A DNA stretch of 64,000 nucleotides from Puccinellia tenuiflora. Taxonomy: Eukaryota > Streptophyta > Magnoliopsida > Poales > Poaceae. Within the stretch, counting starts at the first letter, position 1, and every line of letters starts with the position of its first letter. Location of the stretch: the NCBI GenBank assembly GCA_012064385.1, contig QRDG01001848.1, positions 516,903 through 580,902 on the forward strand, given 5' to 3'. The notes under the pieces are model-generated. The model did not search any database and had not been told where the DNA came from. It worked only from the letters and a program-made list of their open reading frames with translations. Below, one piece after another: positions 10,989 through 22,336 of this stretch. A program made the translations under genes and the position numbers.

Positions 10989-13828
10989 GTCTCCCACTTG
11001 CACTAGAGTCAATAATGTACTTTACATTTTCTCTATCCAACACTCATGGTGTCTAACACTCATGGAGTCTCAGTGCTGATCATGTTTGCTCATGGAAGAG
11101 GTTCTGTCTGTGTTCTGTACTATACAGTCTTTTATGTTCTCTGCAAAATTGCTATTGTCACCTAAATTGACACTACTTTATCATTGCATGATAAACCTCC
11201 TATCATCGCATGATAAACCTCATCATCATATGATGAATATAATACGTTTGGTTATAGAGTGAGATTTTCGTTTCTCTTTTATGCCTACATCACATATGAT
11301 CAGTCAAAAGAACTTTCACATAGTATGTGCACCCGGAACTCACTCAATCTTGAAACAAAATTTCTCAAACCACAATATTATATCTTTTAATCTTTGAATT
11401 AATCATATACTCCTATATGTTGTAGACTCACAAATCGACCGTGCTATACTTTTCACTTCGATATTTCCGATCATGCTTTCGTTGCGCTTCTGCCTTTATG
11501 AGATTTCCAATCTAGTTTGGTGTCATGACTTCAACCAAGTCTACCAATCTCTAGATTCAATTATCTCATCTCTATGTTGAAATGACTCCTCATTTCTAAC
11601 ACGTTCTTCTAACCAAGAACTTGGGTCACATTTTGTCAACTACAAAATTATGGTTCTTATATGTTTAGACCTATGAACAATTCATAGCGAATACTAACAT
11701 ATCCTCCAACCATTATTTTGTATCAAAAATGAACTTTATGTTTCACCTATCTTTAACAAGTAATGAACACTTCTTCACTTGTTTCATTTGAACTCCTTCA
11801 AAATCTTATTTAGGTTAAACATCCTAACTCATTTATCGACAAAATATGCATCTATCTCCATAGATATTTGACATTCAAACTAATGTCACAAGTTATGCAT
11901 TTGGTTCCTGAAATATTTACAACATTTATGAAATCTCCATTTCATATAAACACGGTGCTGTAAACTCCCACTCAAATATACACCATACACATATTAAATT
12001 ATGAAACCACTTTGGCTCCCACTCAGAAATATGTTATCTCTATATTTGACCATGATTGACTATCTACCACTCAAACATATGTCACCACATATTTTGATCA
12101 TGGAAAATAGTTTCTGCTCTAACTTAACATATGTCACCACATATTATAATTAGATCCCACTTAGTTTCTTATGCACTTTCTCGATATTTTGGACACCTCC
12201 AAAATTCTTAATTAACTTTTAAAATTCGAGAACTCATATACGAAACGCTAGTACTCTACTAGCTTTAAGTTTTATTTATTCTCTACAAAACCCCTTTTGA
12301 GGAATAAATATGTGAAACATCACTTTCACAAAATCAAGTAACAATTACTTTGTGATTTAAACTTAACATAGGATGACTCTTAGTCACTTTCGTATTTAAG
12401 GCTTCTATTTCTTCTTTGTAGTTTCGTAGGTATGTCTTGTTTCTCAAACATGACAAGTAAATCATGAATATTATTTTGTAACCTGCCAAAACTTTAATAT
12501 TCTTGAATCCTACTCCTTTAGACAAGCTAAACCGAAATTCAATGATCCCCATCATTAATTCCTTCATGTGTCAAGTTTTAACCAACAGAGCACTTTACAT
12601 ATGTGCCACTTGATACATAAACAAGCAAGGTTTCAGCTTTTCGATTTATTCCATCAATTCTTTTATCAATGAAACCTTTTCACGATAAACCACTAAAACA
12701 CTTAGCACAACCAACAAATTGGTTTGCCCCTTTTAGTCTCATATTGTGGAATCACATTCATAGTCATACTTATGAATATACTACAACATTATTCGCAATA
12801 GTCTCTAATTATCTCATAATTAATGAAACCACCTTTTCTCATAACTCATATGAAAAATATATGCGAATCATACATAGACCCTTATTTCTAAAACAGAGTG
12901 TTTATCAAATAAATCTAAATGCTATTAAACTCCGAAATAAAACCCTTCTTTGAGACCACACAATATCGAATAGTGCGTGATTACAATATCTTTGGACATA
13001 TCAAACGCCTTTGAAAATATTCTAAACATTGTAATTTGTGATAACACTTCTCACAAGTCCACATGCTAACATATAACTCGAATATTTTGTCTCTTTTGAT
13101 CAAATCATAAAGACTCAATCTTCTTGTTAACTTAATATCCTAAACCCCAGAATTTTATTTGATCTCATAAAATATCATAACTCGAATAAATACACCTATT
13201 TAATCATTTCATTTATGAAGGAGTACACAAAATAATGACATCTAACATTTGCTGAAAATACAAGCAACACTTGTGTTTATTTTCGGCAACTCCTGTCACT
13301 CTTCCAAGGTGGCATTTTAGTCATACTCCTTACAATAAGGCGCTTTGATAAAACATCAAAATGTTTATTCAATATTTAGCACGACTAAAACAATTGTCAT
13401 TATTAAGTTTTGGATATTTTAGTATGTCACATATTTTATAAATGTTTAACTAATCATCATTTAGATTAAACTAAGGACAATAATCTCATAATCGAAACGT
13501 GATCACCAAAAAGAATTACTCATGAAAATAGAACAACCACTTGTCTTTAACATGAATAACCGTCTCACAAACCGAGACACGCTAATTTAAAGATCACACT
13601 TAATTCGATTACAAAAACTCATTCTAATCCTCTAATCAAAAACGATAAATGTAGAAGTAGAACATCGCCAGCATCAACTCCTTGATTGCCACTATCCCGT
13701 GATATTCACTCAGTCCCTCCATGCACTTCTAAACGGCAGGCCCTGTTTTCATAAAACAGCACAAGTATCAAATACTTAGCTCACCACAAGTGTAAACGGG
13801 ACATAAAACATTTACAACTTGTATATCA
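10989..13828 (-). other. AT-rich noncoding internal region of element A
   Basis: About 2.8 kb between the gag-like ORF and the 3' LTR has no long open frame and no pol motif. It is colinear with 33014-35825 of element B, so this is the normal structure of the family rather than random decay. Confidence 0.8.
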
Positions 13829-14455
13829 CTATATACCTTCTGCATTGACAACTTCTCCTGCTATAGGTTCCACTTTGACATGACGAAGCCGAGACACAAA
13901 CTCACAGAAAGTGATCGAATCCCTTCCCATGACATAGTCCCTGACGTAATTCTTGAATCTGGGGGGAAGCGAGCGCAGCACCCCATCTATCGCGAATTCA
14001 TCCGTCATTAAGTAGTCCCAAACAATCACTAGATAATGATGAATCTCATGCATCTTCCTCAGGTGTTGTTCCAAACAAGTGTTTTCTTCCATCTTGAGTG
14101 AAAGAAACTCATTCAGATTCTCGAACCTCGCAATTCTGACTTGTGCTATGAACCTATTTTTCAGCTCATCAACAATCTCATTGGCACGGAAGTCTTCGAA
14201 TTGACTACTCAGGTCAGAATTCATGCAGGTGCACATCAACCACTCAACTTGTAAGTAAGTGGTTTCTTGGCGAAGCCATTCTATGTGCTCTTCCTTAGTT
14301 GCAGAAGCGTTGGGTTTATCTCCTATTTTTTCTTCTAGCACGTCAAGCAAGTCATTGGCGTGTAGGACTTCACACAAAAGCAGGTACCATTCGATAAAGT
14401 TTGACCCATCTAGACGCAGCTCCTCAGCCATGAAAAGACGACCATAGTCGGCCAT
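13829..14455 (-). CDS. Truncated Copia gag (capsid-like) protein of element A, 208 residues
   Basis: The ATG-started frame begins MADYGRLFMAEELRLDGSNF and EWYLLLCEVL, the start of Copia gag (UBN2/gag-polypeptide type). It continues with MEENTCLEQHLRKMH, AIDGVLRSLPPRFKNYVRDY and GRDSITFCEFVSRLRHVKVE. It ends EVVNAEGI, before any zinc knuckle. In autonomous relatives this domain packages the RNA and is followed by CCHC, protease and the rest. The counterpart in element B (32384-33013) ends at the same place, so the short form is a family trait. The two proteins share roughly two thirds of their residues, yet both are free of stops. Inferred role: capsid-like partner for trans-mobilisation. Confidence 0.85.
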   Translation of the reverse strand: MADYGRLFMAEELRLDGSNFIEWYLLLCEVLHANDLLDVLEEKIGDKPNASATKEEHIEWLRQETTYLQVEWLMCTCMNSDLSSQFEDFRANEIVDELKNRFIAQVRIARFENLNEFLSLKMEENTCLEQHLRKMHEIHHYLVIVWDYLMTDEFAIDGVLRSLPPRFKNYVRDYVMGRDSITFCEFVSRLRHVKVEPIAGEVVNAEGI

Positions 14456-15694
14456 GATCTACAAGGATTTTTGCAAAGACATCTTAGGACTTTTTTTATG
14501 ATAATTTTTAGTTCATCTTCATCAAAATTACTACATGAACTCCCACTAAACTTAACATCTCTCTGGTTGTTTAGTGACACACGATCCAAATTCACTACAC
14601 CACAACCGATCATCACGTGAGATGATGTAGCTTCAATGGTGAACATCACCATGTTGATCATATCGTCCATATGACTCGTGTTTAACCTTTCGGTTCTTGT
14701 GTTCCGAGGCCATGTCTATACATGCTAGGCTCGTCAAGGAAATCGTAGTATTCCCCGCGTGTGTAAATCTGGCTTACACCCGTTGTATGCAAACGTAGAG
14801 TCTATCACACCCGATCATCACGTGGTGCTTCAAAACGACGAACTTTTGCAACGGTGCATACTAGGGGAGAACACTTTATTATCTTGATATTAACATGAGA
14901 GATCACCTTATCATGGTACCGTCGCGATCAAATCTAAGCATAACAATAAGGTGCATAGAAGGATTAACATCACATGCAATTTAAATTGTGATATGATATG
15001 ACCTTTTCTTCTTGTGCCTTTGATCTCCATCTCCAAAGCACCGGCATGATCTCCATCATCACCGACATTGTGGCGCCTCCTCCATGGTTGCCATCACCAA
15101 CTATTGCAACTACAACTATTGCTACTCTTAGCGATAAAGTAAAGCAATTACATGGTGATTCAATGACACGCAAGTCACATAAATAATAGACAACCATATG
15201 GCTCCTATCGGTTGCCGTACTCATCGACATGCAAGTCGTGAAAGATTACAAACATGATCATTGCATACATTATCACAAATCACACATTTGCCATACCACA
15301 TCACAAACCCTGCAAAAATAAGTTAGACGTCCTCTACTTTGTTTATCCAATTTTTACGTGGCTTGGGTCAAGGAGATAGAACCATTCTAATCTGCGCAAA
15401 AACCACAACGGTGATATAGAAGTTGCTTATTTAATCATCCGTTTTAAAGGCCTTCCATTGCAGATCGCATCTCACCATAGCTAGAGAAACAGACACCCGC
15501 CAGCCACTTATGCAATACAAGTTGCACGTCAATCGTGGAACCGGTCTCTCGTGCGTGGACGAGTAAAGTTGGTCCGGGCCGCTTCAATCCAACCATCCAA
15601 CAAGATACGAAATACACGTGAGAAGGTAGCAACAAAAACATCAACGCCCACAACTCCTTGTGTTCTAATCGTACCAACATCTACGAACAGATCT

Positions 15695-15708
15695 AGGCTC
15701 TGATACCA
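15695..15708 (-). other. Primer binding site (initiator Met-tRNA) of element A
   Basis: On the minus strand TGGTATCAGAGCCT follows the 5' LTR after one base. It is complementary to the 3' end of plant initiator methionine tRNA, the usual primer of Copia elements. Confidence 0.9.
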
Positions 15709-15709
15709 C

Positions 15710-17452
15710 TGAAGGGTTCGTTGCATAGAAAACAAAAAAAAATCTATGTAACAAGCAGAAGAAACCCAACGGATCTAGATCTATTAGACGAAGTTAGCGA
15801 AGATGAGATCCAATCTCTTACCCTTGAAGATCGAACAAACGCATTTTGTCGGTGCAGGGGTTGGCTAGTCGATCCTCGCAACTAGACTCATCTAGTCGCG
15901 AGGAGATGTATTATCCACGCGATCCAAGATCCAATCCGATGGAGCACCGCACGAGCAGCACCTCCGCGGCATCCACACGTATGGCTCGATGTAGACTTCC
16001 TCTCCTTGATCCCGCAAGCGAGGAGGAAGTGGCTCGTGGGATCCCAGCAGCACGACGGCGTGGTGGTGGAGATGGTGGAGGTTTTCCCGCGGACAGGGCT
16101 TCGCCAAGCCGTGTACGAGAGAGGAGGGAGGAGAGGGATGGTTTGGCTAGGGTATGGGGGTGCAAAGCCCCAGCCCTTCCCTCCTCTTTATATAGGCGTG
16201 GGGGGGGGGGGGGGCTGTCTTGGCCCCTCCTCCAAGCCCTAGGGCCGAGTCAGCCCCCTAGGGTTTTGGGTGCCTCCCATGGGCCAGCCGCATGGGCCTT
16301 TAGGGAGAGGGTGCGGCCAGCCCAAGTGGGCTGATTCACCTCCCCTCGGTCCATGTGGGCCTTCTAGGTTCGTGGCCCCCAAAGGTGGGGCCCTCCGGAA
16401 CCTTCCGGAACCTTCTAGAATCTTCCGGTACCCTGCCGGAATTTTCCCGAACTTTTCCGGAACCCTGGAAACCTTTTTCCTCATATGAAACTTTATCTCG
16501 GGACTCTTCCGGAGCTCCTCATGATCTATAGGATCTCATCCGAGACTCCGAATCAATATTCATTCACACCATCAAATATCTCAAGCCCTAGCTACATCGG
16601 AGCCTTAAGTGTGTGACCCTACGGGTTCGAGAATATGCAGACATGATCTGATCAATAATCAACAGCGGGACCGGGATGCCCATATTGACTCCTACATATT
16701 CAACGAAGTTCCTTATCGATTGAACCACGATGCCGGAGATTCTTAATCTCGTATACGATTCCCTTTGTCTCACCGATATTAACTTGCCCGAGATTCGATC
16801 GTCGATATCTCCATATCTAGTTTCATCGCGTTACCCGGCAAGTTCTCTTTACTCGTCTATAATATAGGATCTCCGTGATTACCACTTAATCACATGGTTG
16901 CAACCTTTCTGATGCTATATTACCGAGAGGGCCCAGAGATATCTTTTTCGTCACAAGGAAGGACAAATCCCACTCTTGATTATGTCACCCAACAAATTTC
17001 ATCGGAGATACCTGAAAGCCACCTTTATAATCACCCAGTTACGAAGTGACATTTGATGTCCACAAAGTATTACTCCGGTAAACGGGAGTGACATAATCTC
17101 ATGGTCTAAGGAAACTATACTTGGCATATACAAAAGCGTTGACAATGAAACTGTATGGCACGATCAATTGCAACTCTTTTATCATTGGGTCTTGTCCATC
17201 ACATCATTACTCCTAATGATATGACTCCGTTATCAAGTGACTATAATAAGTCCATGGTTAGGAAACTCTAACCATCTCTTGACTAACGAACCAGTCTGGT
17301 AGAGGCTTACTAGGGACAACTGGTTGTTTATATTCCACACATGTATTATGTTTCCGGTTAATACAATTATAGCATGGAGAATAAACTATTATCATAAACA
17401 TGAATATGCTAATAAACCATTTTATTATTGCCTCTAGGGCATATTCCCAACA
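15710..17452 (-). repeat. 5' LTR of element A (1743 bp)
   Basis: TGTTGGGAATATGCC begins at 17452 on the minus strand and the LTR ends ACCCTTCA at 15710. It pairs with 9225-10988. It carries a run of 15 G (16200-16214) that is absent in the other LTR and may be inflated by sequencing. Confidence 0.92.
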
Positions 17453-18060
17453 CCTATCGCTGTTGTGAGAGTTGCCTAGCGATGTTGTGAGATTTGCCTA
17501 CCGTTGTTGTGAGAGTTACCTAGGGATGGTGTGAAAGTTGCCTACCGTTGTCGGTGTTGTGGTGAGAGTTGCCTAGCGATGTTGTGAGAGTTGACTACCG
17601 CTGTTGTCAGGCTTGCCTAGGGATGTTGTGAGAGTTGCCTACCGTTGTGTTGAGAGTTGCCTAGCGATGTTAGAGTTGTCTACCGCTGTTGTGAGAGTTT
17701 CCTAGGGACGTTGTGAGAGTTGCCTACCGCTGTTGTCAGAGTTGCCTAGGGATGTTGTGAGAGTTGCCTACCGTTGTGATGTGAGTTGCCTAGCGATGTT
17801 GTGAGAGTTGCCTACCACTATTGTGAGAGTTGCCTAGGGATGTAGTGAGAGTTGCCTACCACTATCGTAAGAGTTGCCTACCGCTATTGTGAGAGTTGTC
17901 TAGCGATATTGTGGGAGTTTCCTACCATTGTTGCAAGAGTTGCCTACCGCTGTTGTGAGAGTTGCCTAGCAATAATGTGAGAGTCGCCGACCGTTGTGGT
18001 GATAGTTGTCTACTATTTTTGTGAGAGTTGTCTACCATAGTTATGAATTTGCTTTTAATT
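17453..18060. repeat. Minisatellite, 22-23 bp unit in about 45-bp higher-order pairs
   Basis: About 26 degenerate copies of a unit close to TTGTGAGAGTTGCCTACCGC alternate with a partner ending CCTAGCGATG or CCTAGGGATG, giving a 45-bp dimer. Copies at the right end are the most diverged. The array starts exactly at the end of the element A LTR. There is no open reading frame of note. Confidence 0.9.
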
Positions 18061-18578
18061 GCCTACAACTGTGTTGTGAGAGTTTCCGATCAACTTCTCA
18101 AAGTTACTTCGTCGCGCATCAAAGGTATCTATGTTTATATAGTAGTTGCTCACATCTATTAATTTGTTTCGTAACATCTTAGAATAGTAGCTGCTAGGCT
18201 GATGGATGCGTTGCTAGTTAGCATTGCATGCAAAGCTGAGGAGCAGCGACACTGTTGTTTTCTCCTGATTACGCACATACGGGGGAACTGGAGGACGTGA
18301 TCACATGGGCAGCAGCGGTGTGAGGCCTTGGCAGGCCCAACGTAGAGGCGCACATGTTCTGGCCCAGGAGGGGAAGTGTCGCAGCGTGGCTCGGCAGGGC
18401 CTGTAGGCACACGAGTTTCTATTTTTCGCGTGCACTCGAAATGCCCATCCAGCGCCGGGAGCGCCTATGTCGGCATGTCGCGCGGTACGCGGGGCGAGCG
18501 TCCCGTCGCGTACCCTGACCAGCTATATGGGCTTGGCCCATTTCAACGGACCGGGTAGCTCATGCGCGCGCGCAGTAC
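18061..18578. other. Unassigned GC-rich intergenic stretch
   Basis: No convincing gene. Around 18480-18560 are GC-rich segments and a TGGGCTTGGCCCAT inverted motif, similar in flavour to GGGCCGGCCCAT at 20951-20962. They could be ends of a decayed DNA transposon, but no clear terminal repeats were found. Confidence 0.4.
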
Positions 18579-18592
18579 GTGCTAGCTAGCTT
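18579..18592. repeat. Target-site duplication (14 bp) of retroposon, left copy
   Basis: GTGCTAGCTAGCTT at 18579-18592 is repeated exactly at 19635-19648. The right-hand copy lies at the 5' start of the minus-strand retroposon. Confidence 0.88.
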
Positions 18593-19634
18593 TTTTTTTT
18601 TTGAACAATGGGAGGGGCCTAGAAGACCCCAGGTGCTGCATACATTATCTCAAGCGGTGGGTACAAAAAACAAGGACCCAAAAGAAAAAGAAAATTACAG
18701 ACTGGTCCTCGGAAATTAACAAAAAAGACCCTGCAAAGAAAAAGAGGAACACAATCAAAGACAGGATCTTCTCCACCGCCGTCTTCATCGTCGGGATCCC
18801 GCATCCGGCCTCCTGCTACCAACCACCGGGGACAAACCACTTGGTGATTAGGAGGAGTGTGGCGCCGGTCAAGATCTCCATCAAGGGCCTCCGTCTTGGA
18901 GGTTGTTGACGCGCCGTCGAAGCAGCGACTTTGGTGGCCTTCAGTGCCACTGATCATGGCGACAACTATGTCAACCATGTGGTGAGCTCCGGGATGCAGC
19001 AACGAAGAGGATGGGCCGCCGTGCCGGCCAGATACTGCGGCGACGCCGATGCCGTCCGCATGATGAAGCGCTCGATGTAGATAAGGCCACCGACGCCATC
19101 GAATCTCCGCGCCAATCCCTTCTTCCTCCCCCCCGCCACCACGGCCGGCCAGGAGGCTGAAGAGCACACGAAGATCTTGACATCGCCGGTAACTGAGCTT
19201 GACAACGCGCTTATTGAAGGAGCTCGAGCAAGAAGCCTCCCCGGAGTTCCACCATGGAAATCCAGAGATGAAGCTCCCCGACGACCCAGCCGCGACGCGC
19301 GAAGCCGGCAGCAGGGAAGAACTCCAGGAATCAGCCTTATTAGGGGAGATCTCTGGCCTCGTCTCCTCCAGCATCGCGGGCTCCTGCCACCAGAGCACCG
19401 TCGCCAGGGAAGCCAAGATCAGAACGCGCCGGAGCCGGCCGAAAAACTCCGACGACCTACTCCCAGTCGCCACCTGGGCAAAGACGGGACCAAGCCCAAA
19501 CCTACCTCTAATCCTACTACTACTACTATACAATCGATTCTGGCATCCTAATCCATCTCTACATCCTCCAGCGCGAACGCCGGCGGCGAGAGGGATTGGA
19601 TCCGGTCGCACGGAGGCGACTCTCAAGAGGAACG
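18593..19634 (-). mobile_element. LINE-mobilised non-autonomous retroposon (about 1.04 kb)
   Basis: On the minus strand the unit starts at 19634 and ends in a poly-A tail (the T run at 18591-18602 on the plus strand). It is flanked by the exact 14-bp repeat GTGCTAGCTAGCTT. A poly-A tail plus a long variable target duplication is the hallmark of target-primed reverse transcription by LINE machinery. It contains a 335-codon open frame (19626 down to 18619) with biased Arg/Gly/Ser composition and no recognisable domain; I regard that as chance in GC-rich sequence. No reverse transcriptase is present. Confidence 0.82.
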
Positions 19635-19648
19635 GTGCTAGCTAGCTT

Positions 19649-19900
19649 AGCTCACGGATGGATCCATTAATTAATTTTGGTGGCTCGTTGATCGCTTTTG
19701 TGGAGGAACATTTAAGAAAGAAAAACAGTACGAGCGTAGCATGCATGCAAACGGATCGTCGGGTTGACTTGTGCACCGATCAATGACGGAAGAGAAAAAA
19801 AACTTGATCGCACCGATCGATGACGTGAAGTACTCCAATTAATTAAGCGCGCGGCTTCCGATTTTCTATTTTAATTTTCGCTTATTTTTTAAAATGGTTC
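19649..19900. other. Intergenic, no feature seen
   Basis: Short AT-rich spacer between the retroposon and the tandem array. No gene, repeat boundary or promoter was recognised. Confidence 0.5.
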
Positions 19901-20640
19901 ATATTTTTTCGGAACAATTTAATATTTGGAACCATTTTCAAAATATGTAACCATTTTTAAGATTTGGAACCATTTTCAAAAAGTGAACAAAATTGGTATT
20001 TGAACGGAAACTATTTTTGGACGATTTTAAAAGGCGAACAGAAAAAGTCTGTGAACGGAAAATATTTTTGAACGATTTTCGAAAAAGAAAAAAAAAGATA
20101 TTTGAACAGAAACTATCTATGAACGATTTTAAAAGGCGAACAGAAAAAGTCTGTGAACGGAAAATATTTTTGAATGATTTTCAAAAAAGTGAAAAAAAAG
20201 ATATTTGAACAGAAACTATCTATGAACGATTTTAAAAGACGAATATAAAAAGTCTGTGAACGGAAAAAAAATTTGAACGATTTTCGAAAAGTGAAAAAAA
20301 AAGATATTTGAACAGAAACTATCTATGAACGATTTTAAAAGGCGAAGAGAAAATGTCTGTGAACGAAAATTATTTTGAACGATTTTTAAAAAGTGAACAA
20401 AATTGGTATTTGAACGGAAACTATTTTTGAACGATTTTAAAAGGCGAACAGAAAAAGTCTGTGAACGGAAATTATTTTTGAACGATTTTCGAAAAGTGAA
20501 AAAAAGATATTTGAACGGAAACTTTTTATGAACAATTTTAAAAGGTGAACCGAATATTTTTGAACGATTTTCAAAAAGTGAACAAAAATAGGTATTTGAA
20601 CGGAAACTATTTTTGGATAATTTAAAAAATTAGAAACTTT
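19900..20640. repeat. Tandem array with about 102-bp period
   Basis: The phrase GAAAAAGTCTGTGAACGGAA recurs, with small changes, near 20041, 20142, 20246, 20350 and 20451, i.e. every 101-104 bp, together with shared flanking text (TTTTTGAACGATTTT, GATATTTGAACAGAAACTAT). About six copies are recognisable. Because 102 is divisible by three, the first two repeats stay in one frame and encode a repeated 34-residue lysine-rich peptide. Later copies carry indels, so I do not call a gene. Confidence 0.85.
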
Positions 20641-20940
20641 TTCAAAACGATTTTATAATTATACAGAAAATATCGGTGAATAGAAATTATTTTTGAACGA
20701 TTTTAATAAATAAACATAAAACTACATTTGCATGATTCTAAAAAATAAAAAACCTTCTCAAATTTTCCACAACATATTTTTTAAATATAATACTAAAAAA
20801 ACAAAAGACAAAAAAAGAAAACAGAAAATAAACGTAAAAAAAATGCAAAGAAGAAATACGAAAAAATAAAAATAAACAGAAAAACCAAAAAAAGAAACAG
20901 AAAAAGAAAAAAAACGAAAATGAAAAACAAACAGAAAAAC
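20641..20940. repeat. A-rich low-complexity tract
   Basis: Runs of A interspersed with GAAA and CAAA continue from the 102-bp array to 20940. No coding potential. Confidence 0.7.
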
Positions 20941-21039
20941 CCGTGCTATTGGGCCGGCCCATATGCATCCGGCGGTACGCGGAGCTTTGCAAGCTCCGCA
21001 GTACGCGGAGCATAGGGTTCTCGTCCAGCGCCGCTGCAT

Positions 21040-21350
21040 TCTCTAGATGTGTCCATAACTTTATTATCCAATCGAACAATATGCATGTGATTGAGACTAC
21101 GAAGGAGGGCGGATTCTCATCGACACCCTCAACTACACTTTTTGATGATTGCAGAATCCTTGCTTGTGGTTTTAGGAATATTACGTTTGAGCATTGTAAT
21201 AGGGAGGCCAATGAGGTAGCGTAATCTCTAGCTAGGCATAGTTATTGTGAGCATCTTGATAGTTTTTTGGGACGATGATCTCTCTACCTTTATAGTGCCT
21301 GATGAACCATGTAAGTGTATTTGAAAATCAATAAAGTGCGCTGAGTGGCT
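21040..21350 (+). mobile_element. LINE 3'-terminal fragment (RNase H-like region)
   Basis: The plus-strand translation contains LFDDCRILACGFRNITFEHC and NREANEVA, followed after a stop by LARHSYCEHLDSF. This is the conserved end of the RNase H-like (RVT_3) domain found in plant retroelement polyproteins, including the typical C-terminal N-x-x-A-x-x-x-A motif. It closes with the LINE-type 3' end (CAATAAAGTGCGCTGAGTGG). Stops and a frameshift make it inactive. Confidence 0.7.
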
Positions 21351-21815
21351 TTCCCTCCAAACAATTAGAAATATTTTCTCTCTCATGAGTCACCCGACGA
21401 GTCGTGTTGATATGGCCTCTTTCTTCTCCTTTATCTTTCTCTCTCATGTCGTACCGGTGGCAGTGGCTAGCAAAGAGAACATGGATTGGAAGATTCTCTG
21501 TTTGGTTTTGGGATGGAATGTAATGGAACGGTTCGGTCCCTGGGGCCGATTTATCTGTTTGGTTGTGTAGGTAGAATGAAACAAAATGGACCCTCTAAAG
21601 GGAATATACCCCTTAGATCCGGAATACACTGGTTCCGAAATGTGCTAGAACAGAGACTATAACCATCCTGCTATTCTCTGCAACTGCTAGATTAGTGGTA
21701 GGCTATAATTAAAATCATATTTTTAAGTTTCAAAAAAATAAAAAATAAACATGGGTGTAGAACTGTAGATAATGTTGTCTTCTACCAACTTGTAAAATAT
21801 CAAATAGAAATATGT
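21351..21815. other. Intergenic, no gene seen
   Basis: Contains short direct repeats (TCTGTTTGGTT at about 21497 and 21555) that suggest a decayed MITE, but no terminal repeats could be defined. Confidence 0.4.
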
Positions 21816-21817
21816 TA

Positions 21818-21916
21818 CTCCCTCCGTCCTATAAAGGATGTTATTTCTCTATCTAAATTTGAATGCATCTAAATTTAGACAAAAAAAAAGTGGCATCCTT
21901 TTTAGGACAGAGGTAG
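21818..21916. mobile_element. Stowaway MITE (Tc1/mariner type), 99 bp
   Basis: The left end CTCCCTCCGTCCTATAAAGG pairs with the right end CCTTTTTAGGACAGAGGTAG as imperfect terminal inverted repeats. Both sides are flanked by the dinucleotide TA (21816-21817 and 21917-21918). This is the canonical Stowaway structure of grasses. Confidence 0.93.
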
Positions 21917-22336
21917 TATATTTTAGTCGCTTACAAACTCGCTTGATTTACTCTAAGAAAACCTTTGCTTGCTTGACTGATTGACGATTTTTCCCTTCAA
22001 CTAGTCCATCGGAATGTTGATCTTCGAAATCACGGATTCACGGCTTGTCGTCGAAAGGTGGCTTGGAAATAAATTACATTACAGTGTTTCGCAAGGGAAA
22101 TTACCTTTTAGAAAAGACAAGTTAAGCATGTAAACCAAGAAAATAGCAAAAATAGAGTAACACTTCAAAAAACCACTCATCATCTAGACCCAAGACACAA
22201 TCCGCCGTCACATTACTCTGCTTAGTGGCCATCATTCCTCATACGCTTTTTCTGTATGGAATTGGCTCCCGGTAGCATAAAATGGACCCGAAAAAGGCGA
22301 GAAACCTCAAGATTTTACGGCCAAAACCTTCAACAT
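21917..22336. other. Spacer and probable 3' untranslated region of the ERF gene
   Basis: No gene is recognised. The part nearest 22336 lies just downstream of the minus-strand ERF stop and is likely its 3' untranslated region. No polyadenylation signal could be singled out with confidence. Confidence 0.4.

Larger units (their letters stand above)
9225..17452 (-). mobile_element. Non-autonomous Angela-like Copia LTR element A, gag-only (8228 bp)
   Basis: On the minus strand this is a complete LTR-retrotransposon: 5' LTR 15710-17452, a primer binding site at 15695-15708, a gag-like ORF, about 2.8 kb of noncoding DNA, a polypurine tract just above 10988, and the 3' LTR 9225-10988. The LTRs start TGTTGGGAATATGCC and end ACCCTTCA. 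There is no zinc knuckle, protease, integrase, reverse transcriptase or RNase H, so it must use enzymes of an autonomous relative. The flanks do not form a target duplication (GCCTT on the left, CCTAT on the right) and are unrelated (CACTA coding versus minisatellite), pointing to a rearrangement. The plus-strand element at 29228-37745 is colinear with it. Confidence 0.92.

Noticed and set aside
17453..18060. Minisatellite considered as a CRISPR-like array
   Set aside because: This is a plant nuclear genome. The units are contiguous and degenerate, without unique spacers.
18619..19626. 335-codon open frame on the minus strand
   Set aside because: It lies entirely inside the A-tailed retroposon with a 14-bp target duplication, has biased Arg/Gly/Ser composition and no domain. 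GC-rich sequence makes chance open frames common.
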